Source of the DNA: Pontibacter ruber
Lineage (GTDB): Bacteria > Bacteroidota > Bacteroidia > Cytophagales > Hymenobacteraceae
Length of the DNA stretch: 64,000 nucleotides
Reading direction: 5' to 3'
Assembly (NCBI RefSeq): GCF_023630205.1
Contig: NZ_JALPRR010000004.1
Span: 434,001-498,000 of the forward strand
The notes below the pieces were generated by a model. It searched no databases, had not been told where the DNA came from, and worked only from the letters and a program-made list of their open reading frames with translations. This document shows positions 19,402-28,003 of the stretch, one piece after another; position 1 is the first letter of the stretch, and the number at the start of each line of letters is the position of its first letter. Position numbers and translations under genes: made by a program.

Positions 19402-20534
19402 GACTGCATTAACTTAAGTATCGTGCCTGCTACTTTTGCCTGTTCTTCTTCAGTTAAACTGCTGCTGGAAGGGAGGCATAAGCCGGTGGCAAAAAGGGAG
19501 TCGCTGGTGCCGTTGCCATAATAGGGCGCGCCAGCAAAAAGTGGCTGCAGGTGCATTGGTTTCCAAAGTGGTCGCACTTCAATGTTCTGTGCCTCTAAGC
19601 CCAGGCGCAGGTCTTCCGGCGTTTTGCCGGTTGCCGGATCAATAAGTATGGTCGTGAGCCAACGGTTGGAGAAACAGGCTTTCGGTTCTGCCAGCAGGCT
19701 TATCCCCTCCGTGTGGCGGAAATGCTCCTGGTACATCCTGAATATCTCACGGCGCTGCTTTACGCGTTGCTCCAGTACCTCTATCTGTCCGCGCCCGATG
19801 CCTGCGCTGATGTTGCTCATGCGGTAGTTGTACCCCATCTGCGAGTGCTGGTAATAAGGGGCAGGGTCTTTGGCCTGTGCAGCAAGGAAACCCGCCTGTT
19901 TTGCCAGGTCTTCATCATTCGTTATCAGGGCACCGCCGCCGGAAGTAGTTATGATCTTGTTGCCGTTAAAGGAAAAGACGCCAATGCGCCCAAACGTGCC
20001 AAGCTGGTGGCCTCCGTAGCGGGAGCCAAGTGCTTCAGCGGCATCCTCAATCACAGGAATTCCATAGTGCTCGGCTATCTCCAGCAGTTCCTTCATTTTG
20101 GCAGGCATGCCGTAGAGGTGCACCAAAAGTATACAAGCTGGTTTCTTCCCAAGTCTTAACCTGTCTTCAATGGCTTGCTGCAAAGCCTCCGGGCTCATGT
20201 TCCAGGTTTCTGATTCGCTATCCACAAAAACAGGATGGGCGCCCATGTATAAAATAGGGTTAGCCGTTGCTACAAACGTGAAAGTAGAGCATAACACTTC
20301 GTCGCCGGGCTGTATACCCAACACACGCAAAGCCAGGTGTATGGCGGCCGTGCCGGAGTTAACCACTACCGCATGCCGGGAGTTGGTGTGCTGGCAGATG
20401 TCGTGCTCAAAACCCGGAATATTAGGCCCGGCTGTGGTTACCCAGTTGTCTTCCAGCGCCTTTTGCACATAGTTACGTTCGTGCCCGCCCATGTGCGGCA
20501 CTGAGAGGAAGATTCGTCCGGGTCTATACATCAT
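19398..20534 (-). CDS. DegT/DnrJ/EryC1/StrS-type sugar aminotransferase (PglE-like)
   Basis: The PLP lysine is in SFNGNKIITTSGGG (about residue 190), the cofactor-binding NSGTAAIHLALR and DAAEALGSRYGG segments are intact, and the length is 378 aa. Such enzymes transfer an amino group to a UDP-4-keto-6-deoxy-HexNAc. The next two genes upstream in the operon are an acetyltransferase of the PglD/NeuD type and a PglC-like phosphosugar transferase, which together point to N,N'-diacetylbacillosamine-type sugar synthesis. Its start overlaps the pglD-like stop by 11 bp, indicating translational coupling. Confidence 0.93.
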   Translation of the reverse strand: MMYRPGRIFLSVPHMGGHERNYVQKALEDNWVTTAGPNIPGFEHDICQHTNSRHAVVVNSGTAAIHLALRVLGIQPGDEVLCSTFTFVATANPILYMGAHPVFVDSESETWNMSPEALQQAIEDRLRLGKKPACILLVHLYGMPAKMKELLEIAEHYGIPVIEDAAEALGSRYGGHQLGTFGRIGVFSFNGNKIITTSGGGALITNDEDLAKQAGFLAAQAKDPAPYYQHSQMGYNYRMSNISAGIGRGQIEVLEQRVKQRREIFRMYQEHFRHTEGISLLAEPKACFSNRWLTTILIDPATGKTPEDLRLGLEAQNIEVRPLWKPMHLQPLFAGAPYYGNGTSDSLFATGLCLPSSSSLTEEEQAKVAGTILKLMQS

Positions 20535-21180
20535 GATGCTTTATGATCTTTGCTGGTACACCTACAGCTGTGCAGTTATCGGGTATTGAATTGCTTACTA
20601 CGGAGCCTGCTCCAATTTTGGTATGGCTGCCAATCTGCAGTCCCTGCAAAACAGTGGCGTTTGCTCCTAAAAACGCTCCCTCTCCCAAGTTAGTATTTCC
20701 GCCAAGATTTACACCGGGCATCAGCGAAACAAAATTTTCCAGCACGGCATCATGCCCCACAGTACAGTTGAGGTACACCAACACATGTTTGCCCAGTCGG
20801 ATGTTGGTGGTGAGCACGGCGCCCTGAAATACCAAAGTGCCCTCGGCTAATTCAATATACTGGTACGGTTTGGGCTGCGCTGACGGATGAACAAGCGCCG
20901 GGAAAAAAAGACATGAATTGTGCTGAAGAGAAGTAACGAGCTGCTTTTTAACAGCAGGATACCCTACGGCAACGGCAACGTGCAGCTCCCTGTTAACCTG
21001 GGAAAGGTCGGTAAGGGAACCGAGGCAGGGAAAGCCGTTGATCTGGGTTTGCTGCAACGCCGGGTCATCATCATAAAAGCCAAGTATGTTCCACTGGGGC
21101 GTTACTTCGTTGATCTGATGGAGCAGCACCAGTACTTCGCGGCCCAAGCCACCAGCACCTGCTATGGCTATGTCTTTCAT
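20524..21180 (-). CDS. Sugar O/N-acetyltransferase of the PglD/NeuD family
   Basis: The N-terminal ~75 residues form a Rossmann-like UDP-sugar-binding domain (MKDIAIAGAGGLGREVLVLL). The C-terminal half is a left-handed beta-helix of hexapeptide repeats (TLVFQGAVLTTNIRLGKHV, GNTNLGEGAFLGANATV, IGSHTKIGAGSVV). The catalytic His is in NCTVGHDAVLEN. At 218 aa this matches PglD, which acetylates UDP-4-amino-bacillosamine precursors on nitrogen. The gene overlaps both neighbours by a few bases, as in a tight operon. Confidence 0.93.
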   Translation of the reverse strand: MKDIAIAGAGGLGREVLVLLHQINEVTPQWNILGFYDDDPALQQTQINGFPCLGSLTDLSQVNRELHVAVAVGYPAVKKQLVTSLQHNSCLFFPALVHPSAQPKPYQYIELAEGTLVFQGAVLTTNIRLGKHVLVYLNCTVGHDAVLENFVSLMPGVNLGGNTNLGEGAFLGANATVLQGLQIGSHTKIGAGSVVSNSIPDNCTAVGVPAKIIKHHDV

Positions 21181-21791
21181 GCGTAGGTTTTATTTCCTTC
21201 GAAGCGAGGTGTTGTGGCATGGCCGGGTGCCTGTACATCGGCTCCGTTCCATACTTTCTTTATCGTTTTGAGGAGGATCAAGGCATCAGTTCTGAAGGAA
21301 AGATTTTCCACATACCAGAGGTCATGGGCAAACTTTTGCTCCCAGGCAATGGCGTTGCGTCCGTGCACCTGCGCCCAACCGGTGATGCCTGGTTTCACAT
21401 CGTGGCGGCGTGCCTGCTCTTCGTTGTAGAGCGGGAGGTACTCCATCAGCAGCGGCCGTGGGCCGATCAGGCTCAGGTCACCCCGAAGCACATTGTAAAG
21501 CTGCGGCAACTCGTCCAGCGATGTTTTTCGGATCAAGCGCCCCAGTCTGGTCAGCCGTTCTTCATCCGGAAGCAATTGGCCCTGCGCATCCCGGAAATCG
21601 GCCATCGTTTTAAACTTGTACACGTAAATAGGCCTGCCTTGCCAGCCGGGGCGTTGCTGCCTGAAAAGTATACTTCCTCTATTCGCAACAGCTAACGCAA
21701 GCGATACCAGCAACAGCACAGGAGTGCCTGCCAGCGCAAGTATACTTGCCAGGGTCACATCCAGAAAGCGCTTTACATACTTTTGGTACAT
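21177..21791 (-). CDS. Undecaprenyl-phosphate phosphosugar transferase, PglC-like
   Basis: This is a monotopic phosphoglycosyl transferase. An N-terminal re-entrant membrane segment (VTLASILALAGTPVLLLVSL) precedes the catalytic part with FRQQRPGWQGR, YKFKTM, the DELPQLYNVLRGDLS signature and IGPRPLLMEYL. At 204 aa it is the minimal PglC form without the four-helix N-terminal domain of WcaJ. It would attach the activated bacillosamine-type sugar phosphate to the lipid carrier and start a glycan. It is first in the three-gene operon. The UDP-GlcNAc 4,6-dehydratase (PglF) that would complete the pathway is not in the window. Confidence 0.94.
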   Translation of the reverse strand: MYQKYVKRFLDVTLASILALAGTPVLLLVSLALAVANRGSILFRQQRPGWQGRPIYVYKFKTMADFRDAQGQLLPDEERLTRLGRLIRKTSLDELPQLYNVLRGDLSLIGPRPLLMEYLPLYNEEQARRHDVKPGITGWAQVHGRNAIAWEQKFAHDLWYVENLSFRTDALILLKTIKKVWNGADVQAPGHATTPRFEGNKTYA

Positions 21792-21929
21792 GGCAGAAGT
21801 AGCTTTTACGAATTTACAATTTTATTTTCTACACAACAGCTGCTTTGCGCGCATAATTCACTTGAGGCAAAGGAAGAGTCTGCAGAGGTGGCTGTATTTT
21901 TTTACCTTGCGATCTAAAATAGATTACAC

Positions 21930-22739
21930 ATGCTCGACTTCCCCAATGCAAAGCTTAACCTTGGCTTGTTAGTTACTTCCAAACGCACGGATGGTTTCCA
22001 TAACCTGGAATCGTGTTTCTACCCGGTGCGGTGGACCGATGCCCTGGAGATACTGCCTGCAACTGAAAACAGCTTTACAACCAGCGGGCTGCCGGTGCCG
22101 GGCAACCCGGATTCGAACCTGTGCCTGAAGGCGTACCGCTTGTTGCAGCAGGACCATCAATTACCGCCGGTGCACATGCACCTGCACAAAGTGTTGCCTA
22201 TGGGAGCGGGGTTGGGTGGTGGTTCTTCGAATGCCGCCTTTGCCCTGAAGATGCTCAATAATCTTTTTGAACTGAAGTTAAGCCCGGAGCAGCTGGAAAA
22301 TTATGCCCGCCAGATTGGCAGCGACTGCGCTTTCTTTATCCGGAATAAGCCGGTGTTAGCGATAGAAAGAGGCGATGTGTTTCAGCCGATCGACCTGGAC
22401 CTGAGCGGTTATACTTGCGTGGTGGTGTATCCGGGCATTCACATCACAACGGCAGAAGCTTACGGCAACATCGTACCAAAAGAGCCGGCACAGCCGCTGG
22501 CGGAGGTACTGAAGCAAGACATCAGCACCTGGAAAAACCAGCTGCACAACGATTTTGAGGAGGCATTATTCCCTAAATATTCGGTGCTGCCTGTGCTGAA
22601 GGAACAGCTTTACGAAGCCGGCGCGGCCTACGCCTCTATGACGGGTTCGGGCTCGGCGGTGTACGGATTGTTTAAAGGAGAAGCAGCTTTTAATTTAGTC
22701 TTCCCCCAGCACTACCTCGTCTGGAAAGGTTTGCTTTAG
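21930..22739 (+). CDS. ispE: 4-diphosphocytidyl-2-C-methyl-D-erythritol kinase
   Basis: A GHMP kinase of the MEP isoprenoid pathway. The start MLDFPNAKLNLGLLVTSKRT carries the catalytic lysine/asparagine segment and LPMGAGLGGGSSNAAFAL (about residues 91-108) is the ATP-binding GHMP glycine loop; MTGSGSAVYGLF is the third motif. The length of 269 aa is typical. It is divergent from the pglC-like gene. The last 45 bases overlap the convergent EamA gene (22695-22739), which is a long coding overlap for this genome. Confidence 0.96.
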   Translation: MLDFPNAKLNLGLLVTSKRTDGFHNLESCFYPVRWTDALEILPATENSFTTSGLPVPGNPDSNLCLKAYRLLQQDHQLPPVHMHLHKVLPMGAGLGGGSSNAAFALKMLNNLFELKLSPEQLENYARQIGSDCAFFIRNKPVLAIERGDVFQPIDLDLSGYTCVVVYPGIHITTAEAYGNIVPKEPAQPLAEVLKQDISTWKNQLHNDFEEALFPKYSVLPVLKEQLYEAGAAYASMTGSGSAVYGLFKGEAAFNLVFPQHYLVWKGLL

Positions 22740-23636
22740 TTTCTTCCTGCGCTCGGCATACGAATCCAGGATCGGGTAGATGAACACGCTCATAAGTATA
22801 ACGGCTGCTCCAAAATAGAAGTCGCTTGTCATTTGCTTGTTCTCGTTGAAGATCACCCAGGCAAGTAGAATGCCATATACCGGTTCCAGGTTCACGCTCA
22901 GGTTCATGGTATAGGCCGAGATGCGCTGCATCAGGCGTACCGAGCCAGTATAGGCATATACCGTACAGGCCAGCGACAGCACCAGCAGATATACCACATC
23001 CATGCCGCTCATGTTAAAATTAAGCACGCCGCTTTCTACAAAATTGGAAGTATAGATCGGGAAGAACAAGGCCGTGCCCAGGCAGGCGCCTACCATTTCG
23101 AAGCAGGTGATGGTGGTAGAAGGATGTACTTTAGCCAACCTGGAGTTGATGATGGTAAAGCTAGCGCCCAGCAAAGCAGAACCCACCGACATCAGAATGC
23201 CCAGCATGTTGTCGAAATTGGTTTCAGCCCGGAAGATGATATAAAGGCCCAGCAGGATGAGCAGTGCCAGCAGGATCTCGTGCGGTTTGATCTTCTTTTT
23301 TGTAAACATGGGCTCCAGAAATGCGGTCCAGAGGCTGGCTGTAGACAGACCAATAAGGCTGATGGAAACCGAAGACACCCGCGCTGAAGCAAAGAACAGC
23401 ATCCAGTGGCCTGCAATCAGTATGCCGACGCCCATGAATTTCAAGGTATTGCCTTGGCCAAGCCACAATGGTGTGCCGCGCCTGTAGATGATGGCCACCA
23501 GGGCCAGTGCGGTGATCAGTGTGCGCAGAAACACCAGTTCAACGGCAGGTATCGAGATAAGCTTGCCAAGTATAGCCGTGAACCCCCACAGGAAAACAAT
23601 AAAGTGTAATTCGAGATAATCCTTGAGACGTGGCAT
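22695..23636 (-). CDS. EamA-family (drug/metabolite) transporter
   Basis: Ten hydrophobic helices arranged as two EamA repeats (first from LHFIVFLWGFTAILGKLI, second from MLGILMSVGSALLGASFTII), with the typical LEPVYGILLAWVIFNE in the second repeat, identify an inner-membrane transporter or exporter of small metabolites. It is 313 aa. The substrate is unknown. The start overlaps the lptF/G stop by one base, so it is probably cotranscribed with tgt and the permease upstream. A short basic C-terminal tail (YAERRKKLKQ) faces the cytoplasm. Confidence 0.93.
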   Translation of the reverse strand: MPRLKDYLELHFIVFLWGFTAILGKLISIPAVELVFLRTLITALALVAIIYRRGTPLWLGQGNTLKFMGVGILIAGHWMLFFASARVSSVSISLIGLSTASLWTAFLEPMFTKKKIKPHEILLALLILLGLYIIFRAETNFDNMLGILMSVGSALLGASFTIINSRLAKVHPSTTITCFEMVGACLGTALFFPIYTSNFVESGVLNFNMSGMDVVYLLVLSLACTVYAYTGSVRLMQRISAYTMNLSVNLEPVYGILLAWVIFNENKQMTSDFYFGAAVILMSVFIYPILDSYAERRKKLKQTFPDEVVLGED

Positions 23637-24712
23637 TAACGTGGAATGTAGCGGTAAAGTAAGAAGCCTATGCCTGTAAAAATAATGGTAGGAATCCAGG
23701 CGGCAATATGCGGTTCAATATCGCCTACCTGCGCCAGGCTACGGCTCGTGATCACGAAGATGATAAAGACAAAGGCCAGGAAGAAACCAAGCGCGATCTG
23801 CACCCCAACGCCTCCGCGGGCTTTGCGTGCGCTCACGATCACCCCGATGACGGTAAGTATGATGATGGCAAACGGGTAGCTGAAGCGCTCATACTTCTCG
23901 ATCAGGTATATCTCGATGTCGTCGGCGCCGCGGTCCATCTTTTCATTGATGTAGCGGTTCAGCTCCGTAAGGGTCATGGTTTGCTCCAGCTTGTAGGTAC
24001 TTTCAAAATCCTTTGGGAGCATGTTGAGGGTGGTGTCCAAGGCGCCGCCTTTGTAGATGGTTTCCTTTTCGCCGTCGAAGGTGCGCAGGGTATAGTTGTC
24101 TACGTGCCACTTCTGTTTCTCCGGGTTCCAGGCAACGCTGCTGGCCGTTAGTTTCTGGCTCAGCCTGGTGCCGTTTATTTTTTCGATCGCGAAGTTATAC
24201 CCTACGTGCGATGTGTTGTTGTAGCTCTCCATGTACACAAAGGTTTCCGGAGCGATCTTCATGTGGATGTTTCGGCTGTCGTAAGTAAACGGGCTTTTTA
24301 CATACTTCACCTGGAAGGCCACGCTCTCTTTGTTGGCATTCGGGATAACCCAGCCAATGAGGGCAAAAATAACGACCGCGATAAGGGAAGAGCCCATAAC
24401 GTAAGGCACCAGCAGCCTTCGGAAACTGACGCCGCTGCTCAGGATGGCCACGATCTCGGTATGGGAAGCCAGCTTGGCCGTTACAAACACTGTTGCTATA
24501 AACACCGTGATCGGGCTCAGCATGTTGGCGTAGTACGGGATCAGGTTCAGGTAATAATCGAAGAGGATCTCCGAGATGGCCACGTTGTTCTTGATAAAGT
24601 CGTCGTTCTTCTCCGTGAAATCGATCACCAGAATTACCGACACAAGTATCAGCACCACGAACACGAAAGTGGTCAGGAACTTCTTCAGTATGTATTTATC
24701 GAGCAGCTTCAT
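23636..24712 (-). CDS. LPS export ABC permease, LptF/LptG family
   Basis: The protein begins MKLLDKYILKKFLTTFVFVV with an N-terminal membrane helix, has a total of six helices with a large periplasmic beta-jellyroll domain between the third and fourth (about residues 120-260), and ends with YGRAR... type helices such as IALGFFLAFVFIIFVITSRS. It corresponds to YjgP/YjgQ permeases that pull lipopolysaccharide from the inner membrane with LptB. LptF and LptG cannot be distinguished by eye. It is 358 aa. It follows tgt by 99 bases filled with ATTCATAATT junction repeats. Confidence 0.94.
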   Translation of the reverse strand: MKLLDKYILKKFLTTFVFVVLILVSVILVIDFTEKNDDFIKNNVAISEILFDYYLNLIPYYANMLSPITVFIATVFVTAKLASHTEIVAILSSGVSFRRLLVPYVMGSSLIAVVIFALIGWVIPNANKESVAFQVKYVKSPFTYDSRNIHMKIAPETFVYMESYNNTSHVGYNFAIEKINGTRLSQKLTASSVAWNPEKQKWHVDNYTLRTFDGEKETIYKGGALDTTLNMLPKDFESTYKLEQTMTLTELNRYINEKMDRGADDIEIYLIEKYERFSYPFAIIILTVIGVIVSARKARGGVGVQIALGFFLAFVFIIFVITSRSLAQVGDIEPHIAAWIPTIIFTGIGFLLYRYIPR

Positions 24713-24811
24713 ATTTTAATTATGAATTAGAAATTATGAATTATGGATTATGCGTGAGCTCAGAACTATAAAAGACTCATTCATAATTCAGCATTCATAA
24801 TTCATAATTAT

Positions 24812-25942
24812 TTACAATCGTGTCATCAGCTTCTTTACCATTACCTCTTTCCAGTCGCGGAAAGTTCTATTGATGATTTGCTGGCGTGCCTCTTTCACGA
24901 GCCAAAGGTAAAAGGTAAGGTTCTGTATACTTGCGATCTGGCCGGCCAGGTACTCGCCGCTGTGGATCAGGTGGCGCAGGTAGGCCTTGCTGTAGAAGGT
25001 GCTTGCGTAGCCGCCCAACTCCGCGTCGATCGGGCTGTGGTCGTTGGCCCACTTCTGGTTCTTAATGTTGATGATGCCCTGTGTGGTGAACAGCATGCCG
25101 TTTCGGGCATTGCGGGTTGGCAGCACGCAATCGAACATATCCACGCCCAGCGCAATGTTCTCCAGGATGTTGGCCGGCGTGCCCACGCCCATCAGGTAGC
25201 GCGGCTTGTCGGCAGGCAGGATGTCGCATACCACTTCGGTCATTTCGTACATCATCTCGGCCGGCTCGCCCACCGAAAGGCCGCCGATGGCATTGCCCTC
25301 GCGGCCGAAGCTGGCAATGGTCTCGGCCGACTGCACGCGCAGGTCTTTGTAGGTGCTGCCCTGCACGATCGGGAACAGCGTCTGGCTGTAGCCATACTTT
25401 GGCTCGGTGCTGTCGAAGCGGTCTACGCAGCGCTGCAGCCAGCGGTGCGTGCGCTCCATCGAGTGCTTGGCATAGATATAGTCGCAAGGGTAGGGAGTGC
25501 ACTCGTCAAACGCCATGATGATGTCGGCACCAATAATGCGCTGCGTGTCCATCACGTTTTCCGGCGTGAAGTTGAGTGTAGAGCCATCGATGTGCGACTT
25601 AAACTTAACGCCCTCCTCTTTGATCTTGCGGGTACCGGCCAGCGAGAAAACCTGGTAGCCGCCGCTGTCGGTAAGTATAGGTCGGTCCCAGCCATTGAAT
25701 TTGTGCAGGCCGCCTGCCTGCTCGAGTATGTTCAGGCCCGGGCGCAGGTACAGGTGGTAGGTATTGCCAAGTATGATCTGCGCTTTAATATCTTCTTTAA
25801 GCTCGCGCTGGTGCACCGCCTTTACGGTACCCGCTGTACCCACCGGCATAAAGATGGGCGTTTCGATGGCGCCGTGGTCGGTTTGTACCACGCCGGCACG
25901 CGCTTTGGATTGTATGTCTTTGGCTATTAAGGAGAACTGCAT
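24812..25942 (-). CDS. tgt: Queuine tRNA-ribosyltransferase
   Basis: Tgt exchanges guanine for preQ1 at tRNA position 34. The catalytic aspartates are in LTDSGGYQVFSLA (about residue 90) and MFDCVLPTRNARNGM (about residue 265), and GGLSVGEP is the base-binding loop. At 376 aa it is full length. The zinc-binding CxCxxC of canonical bacterial Tgt is not present: the corresponding segment reads AELGGYASTFYSKAYLRHL, keeping only the final His. Loss of this site seems to be a feature of the Bacteroidota branch. A long open frame on the opposite strand is a by-product of GC-rich codon positions. Confidence 0.97.
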   Translation of the reverse strand: MQFSLIAKDIQSKARAGVVQTDHGAIETPIFMPVGTAGTVKAVHQRELKEDIKAQIILGNTYHLYLRPGLNILEQAGGLHKFNGWDRPILTDSGGYQVFSLAGTRKIKEEGVKFKSHIDGSTLNFTPENVMDTQRIIGADIIMAFDECTPYPCDYIYAKHSMERTHRWLQRCVDRFDSTEPKYGYSQTLFPIVQGSTYKDLRVQSAETIASFGREGNAIGGLSVGEPAEMMYEMTEVVCDILPADKPRYLMGVGTPANILENIALGVDMFDCVLPTRNARNGMLFTTQGIINIKNQKWANDHSPIDAELGGYASTFYSKAYLRHLIHSGEYLAGQIASIQNLTFYLWLVKEARQQIINRTFRDWKEVMVKKLMTRL

Positions 25943-26036
25943 AGTGAAGTAGGTGCCGGCAAAGGCTGTGCTTATAACAACAGACTCCGGCGCGACCCCG
26001 TGGCCGCTAACGGTTTATTAGTTTACAATTAACCGG

Positions 26037-26044
26037 CAAAGATA
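26037..26044 (-). promoter_or_regulatory. -7 box upstream of tgt
   Basis: TATCTTTG on the minus strand matches TAnnTTTG, 95 bases before the tgt start. Confidence 0.45.
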
Positions 26045-26114
26045 CAAAGTATGGCACCACAATCCATAATCAATTATTAAATCGGATGCGCTTCGGAAAT
26101 GGCCGGATATTGGC

Positions 26115-26122
26115 TAATTTTG
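26115..26122 (+). promoter_or_regulatory. -7 box upstream of the glycosyltransferase-sigma factor pair
   Basis: TAATTTTG matches TAnnTTTG, 37 bases before the TTG start at 26159. Confidence 0.45.
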
Positions 26123-26158
26123 GATGTGCAATTTGTTCTACTGTAATCTCTCTTTCAT

Positions 26159-27262
26159 TTGCTTACAATTATACTTTTAGCAGTGCTGGCTGCCTGTATT
26201 CTGGTGCAGCTATACTATGTGTTTTTTTATTTCCGGCCGCTCGCCAGGCACAAAGACGAAACAACAGACGCAGTGCGTCCGGTGTCGGTGGTGGTGGCGG
26301 CACACAACGAACTTGAGAACCTCGTGGAACTCCTGCCCATGCTGCTGGATCAGGAATACCCTGAGTTTGAAGTGGTGCTGGTAAACGACCGCTCCGACGA
26401 CGACACCGAGTTCTATACTTATGAGCTGGAGCGCCAGTTCCCCAACTTTCGGGTGGTGACCATTAAAAAGACGCCGGAGTACCTGAATCCAAAGAAATAT
26501 GCGTTAGCTTTGGGCATTCGCGCGGCAAAATACGAGCATATGTTGTTCACAGATGCCGATTGCCGCCCGTTTAGCAGCCGCTGGATTCAGGCCATGCAAA
26601 ATGGCTATCAGCATGACACACAGGTAGTATTGGGCTATTCGCCCTATGTGGAGGAAAAAGGATTTTTAAATCATCTGATCCGATTTGAAACCTTCCTGAC
26701 CGGAATTCAGTATTTGTCTCATGCAATCAAGGGTCGCGCTTACATGGGCGTGGGCCGAAACTTATCTTATACCAAAGCGTGTTTCTTTAGAAACAAAGGA
26801 TTCGCTTCCCATATTAAGTCCATTGGTGGAGACGATGATCTCTTTGTCCGAGACGCGGTCAACAATAGTAAAGTAAACATTGTTATCAGCAAGGAAGGGC
26901 AGACGGCCAGCATTCCCAAAAAGACAGTTCGGGAATGGTTGATACAGAAAAGAAGGCACATGTCCGTTGGCACCCAGTATAAGCCCGCAGACAAGAGAAG
27001 GATAGGGGCATTCATTTCGTCAAACATTCTTTTTTATGTTCTCTGTATTACCGGTCTTGTTCTAAATAGCCATTTAGCTATATTGGGCGCATTATTCGGA
27101 GTCAGGTACCTGGCCGTTTATCCGGCTTATGTACTTGCAGCACGCAGGCTTGATGAAAAGTTATCGATGCCACTGTTACCAATACTCGAGGTGGCTTATT
27201 TTTTCAACTACCTGTTCCTTGGGGTATCTGTATTAATGTATAAAAAATTCAGATGGAAGTAA
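26159..27262 (+). CDS. Membrane-bound family 2 glycosyltransferase
   Basis: An N-terminal membrane helix (LTIILLAVLAACILVQLYYV) is followed by a GT-A catalytic domain: VSVVVAAHNELENL, the first acidic motif VLVNDRSDDDTE, the DxD-type FTDADCRP and a processive-type QKRRHMSVGTQ. Two or three further helices close the protein. The likely start is TTG at 26159, since no ATG lies suitably placed. The product sugar and acceptor are unknown. Its last 10 bases overlap the start of the ECF sigma factor gene, so the two are probably translated together. Confidence 0.9.
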   Translation: MLTIILLAVLAACILVQLYYVFFYFRPLARHKDETTDAVRPVSVVVAAHNELENLVELLPMLLDQEYPEFEVVLVNDRSDDDTEFYTYELERQFPNFRVVTIKKTPEYLNPKKYALALGIRAAKYEHMLFTDADCRPFSSRWIQAMQNGYQHDTQVVLGYSPYVEEKGFLNHLIRFETFLTGIQYLSHAIKGRAYMGVGRNLSYTKACFFRNKGFASHIKSIGGDDDLFVRDAVNNSKVNIVISKEGQTASIPKKTVREWLIQKRRHMSVGTQYKPADKRRIGAFISSNILFYVLCITGLVLNSHLAILGALFGVRYLAVYPAYVLAARRLDEKLSMPLLPILEVAYFFNYLFLGVSVLMYKKFRWK

Positions 27263-27861
27263 ACAAACAATTCTCTGCAAAAGCAAAGCACGACTTTAAG
27301 CTCATTCAGGCCGCAGTGGAGGAGAATGACGAGAAAGCGTATGCCGAGCTCATGAGTATATATAAGAAGCCTGTATACCACGTGGTACTGAAGATGGTAC
27401 GTAATGCTGACGACGCCGAAGACCTTACGATTGAGGCTTTTGCCAAAGCATTCCGTAACCTGCACAAGTTCAACCCGGAGTATGCATTCAGTACCTGGCT
27501 TTTCCGCATTGCGACAAACAACTGCATTGACTTTATCCGCAAGAACAGGATCAAGACCATGAGCATCGACTCGGCCATCAAAATTGATAATGGCGATGAG
27601 ATCACGATCGACTTCAAGGACAAGAACCTGAACCCGCAGGAAGAAGCGATCAAGAACCAGAAGATCGAGATCATGCAGTATGTGGTGGCCAAGCTGCCGG
27701 AAAAATACCAGCGCCTGGTTACACTGCGTTACTTCAACGAGCTGAGCTACGAGGAGATCGCAACAGAGCTGAACGCTCCGCTTGGTACGGTTAAAGCCCA
27801 ACTGCACCGCGCCCGAGAGTTGCTCTATGACATGGTGAAAAACAAGAAGCACCTCATCTAG
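27253..27861 (+). CDS. ECF-type RNA polymerase sigma factor, 202 aa
   Basis: Region 2 is seen in DAEDLTIEAFAKAFRNLHKF with the -10-binding helix FSTWLFRIATNNCIDFIR. Region 4 with its helix-turn-helix is LPEKYQRLVTLRYFNELSY followed by EEIATELNAPLGTVKAQLHR. A linker of about 40 residues separates them. No anti-sigma factor follows; the gene ends in a terminator. The neighbour upstream is a glycosyltransferase gene that overlaps it by 10 bases, so regulation may be through coupled expression or at the level of the protein itself. Confidence 0.95.
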   Translation: MEVNKQFSAKAKHDFKLIQAAVEENDEKAYAELMSIYKKPVYHVVLKMVRNADDAEDLTIEAFAKAFRNLHKFNPEYAFSTWLFRIATNNCIDFIRKNRIKTMSIDSAIKIDNGDEITIDFKDKNLNPQEEAIKNQKIEIMQYVVAKLPEKYQRLVTLRYFNELSYEEIATELNAPLGTVKAQLHRARELLYDMVKNKKHLI

Positions 27862-27884
27862 AAAAGAAATTACTTATTGATCTT

Positions 27885-27920
27885 AAAGCCCCCGCTGCTG
27901 CCATAGCGGGGGCTTTATCT
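27885..27920 (+). terminator. Terminator after the sigma factor gene
   Basis: AAAGCCCCCGCT at 27885-27896 pairs with AGCGGGGGCTTT at 27905-27916, followed by ATCTTTT. Confidence 0.9.
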
Positions 27921-28003
27921 TTTAGTGCCACATCCGTTTATTTTATACTTTTGCAATTGCTACCAGGGCAGCAGCTATACTTCTAATTTAATCAGAGTTT
28001 CTG

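Noticed and set aside
24878..25930. Plus-strand open frame of 350 codons across tgt
   Set aside because: It is an antisense shadow of tgt, which has clear family motifs. The translated sequence is Val/Ala/His-rich without family features, as expected from third-position GC bias.
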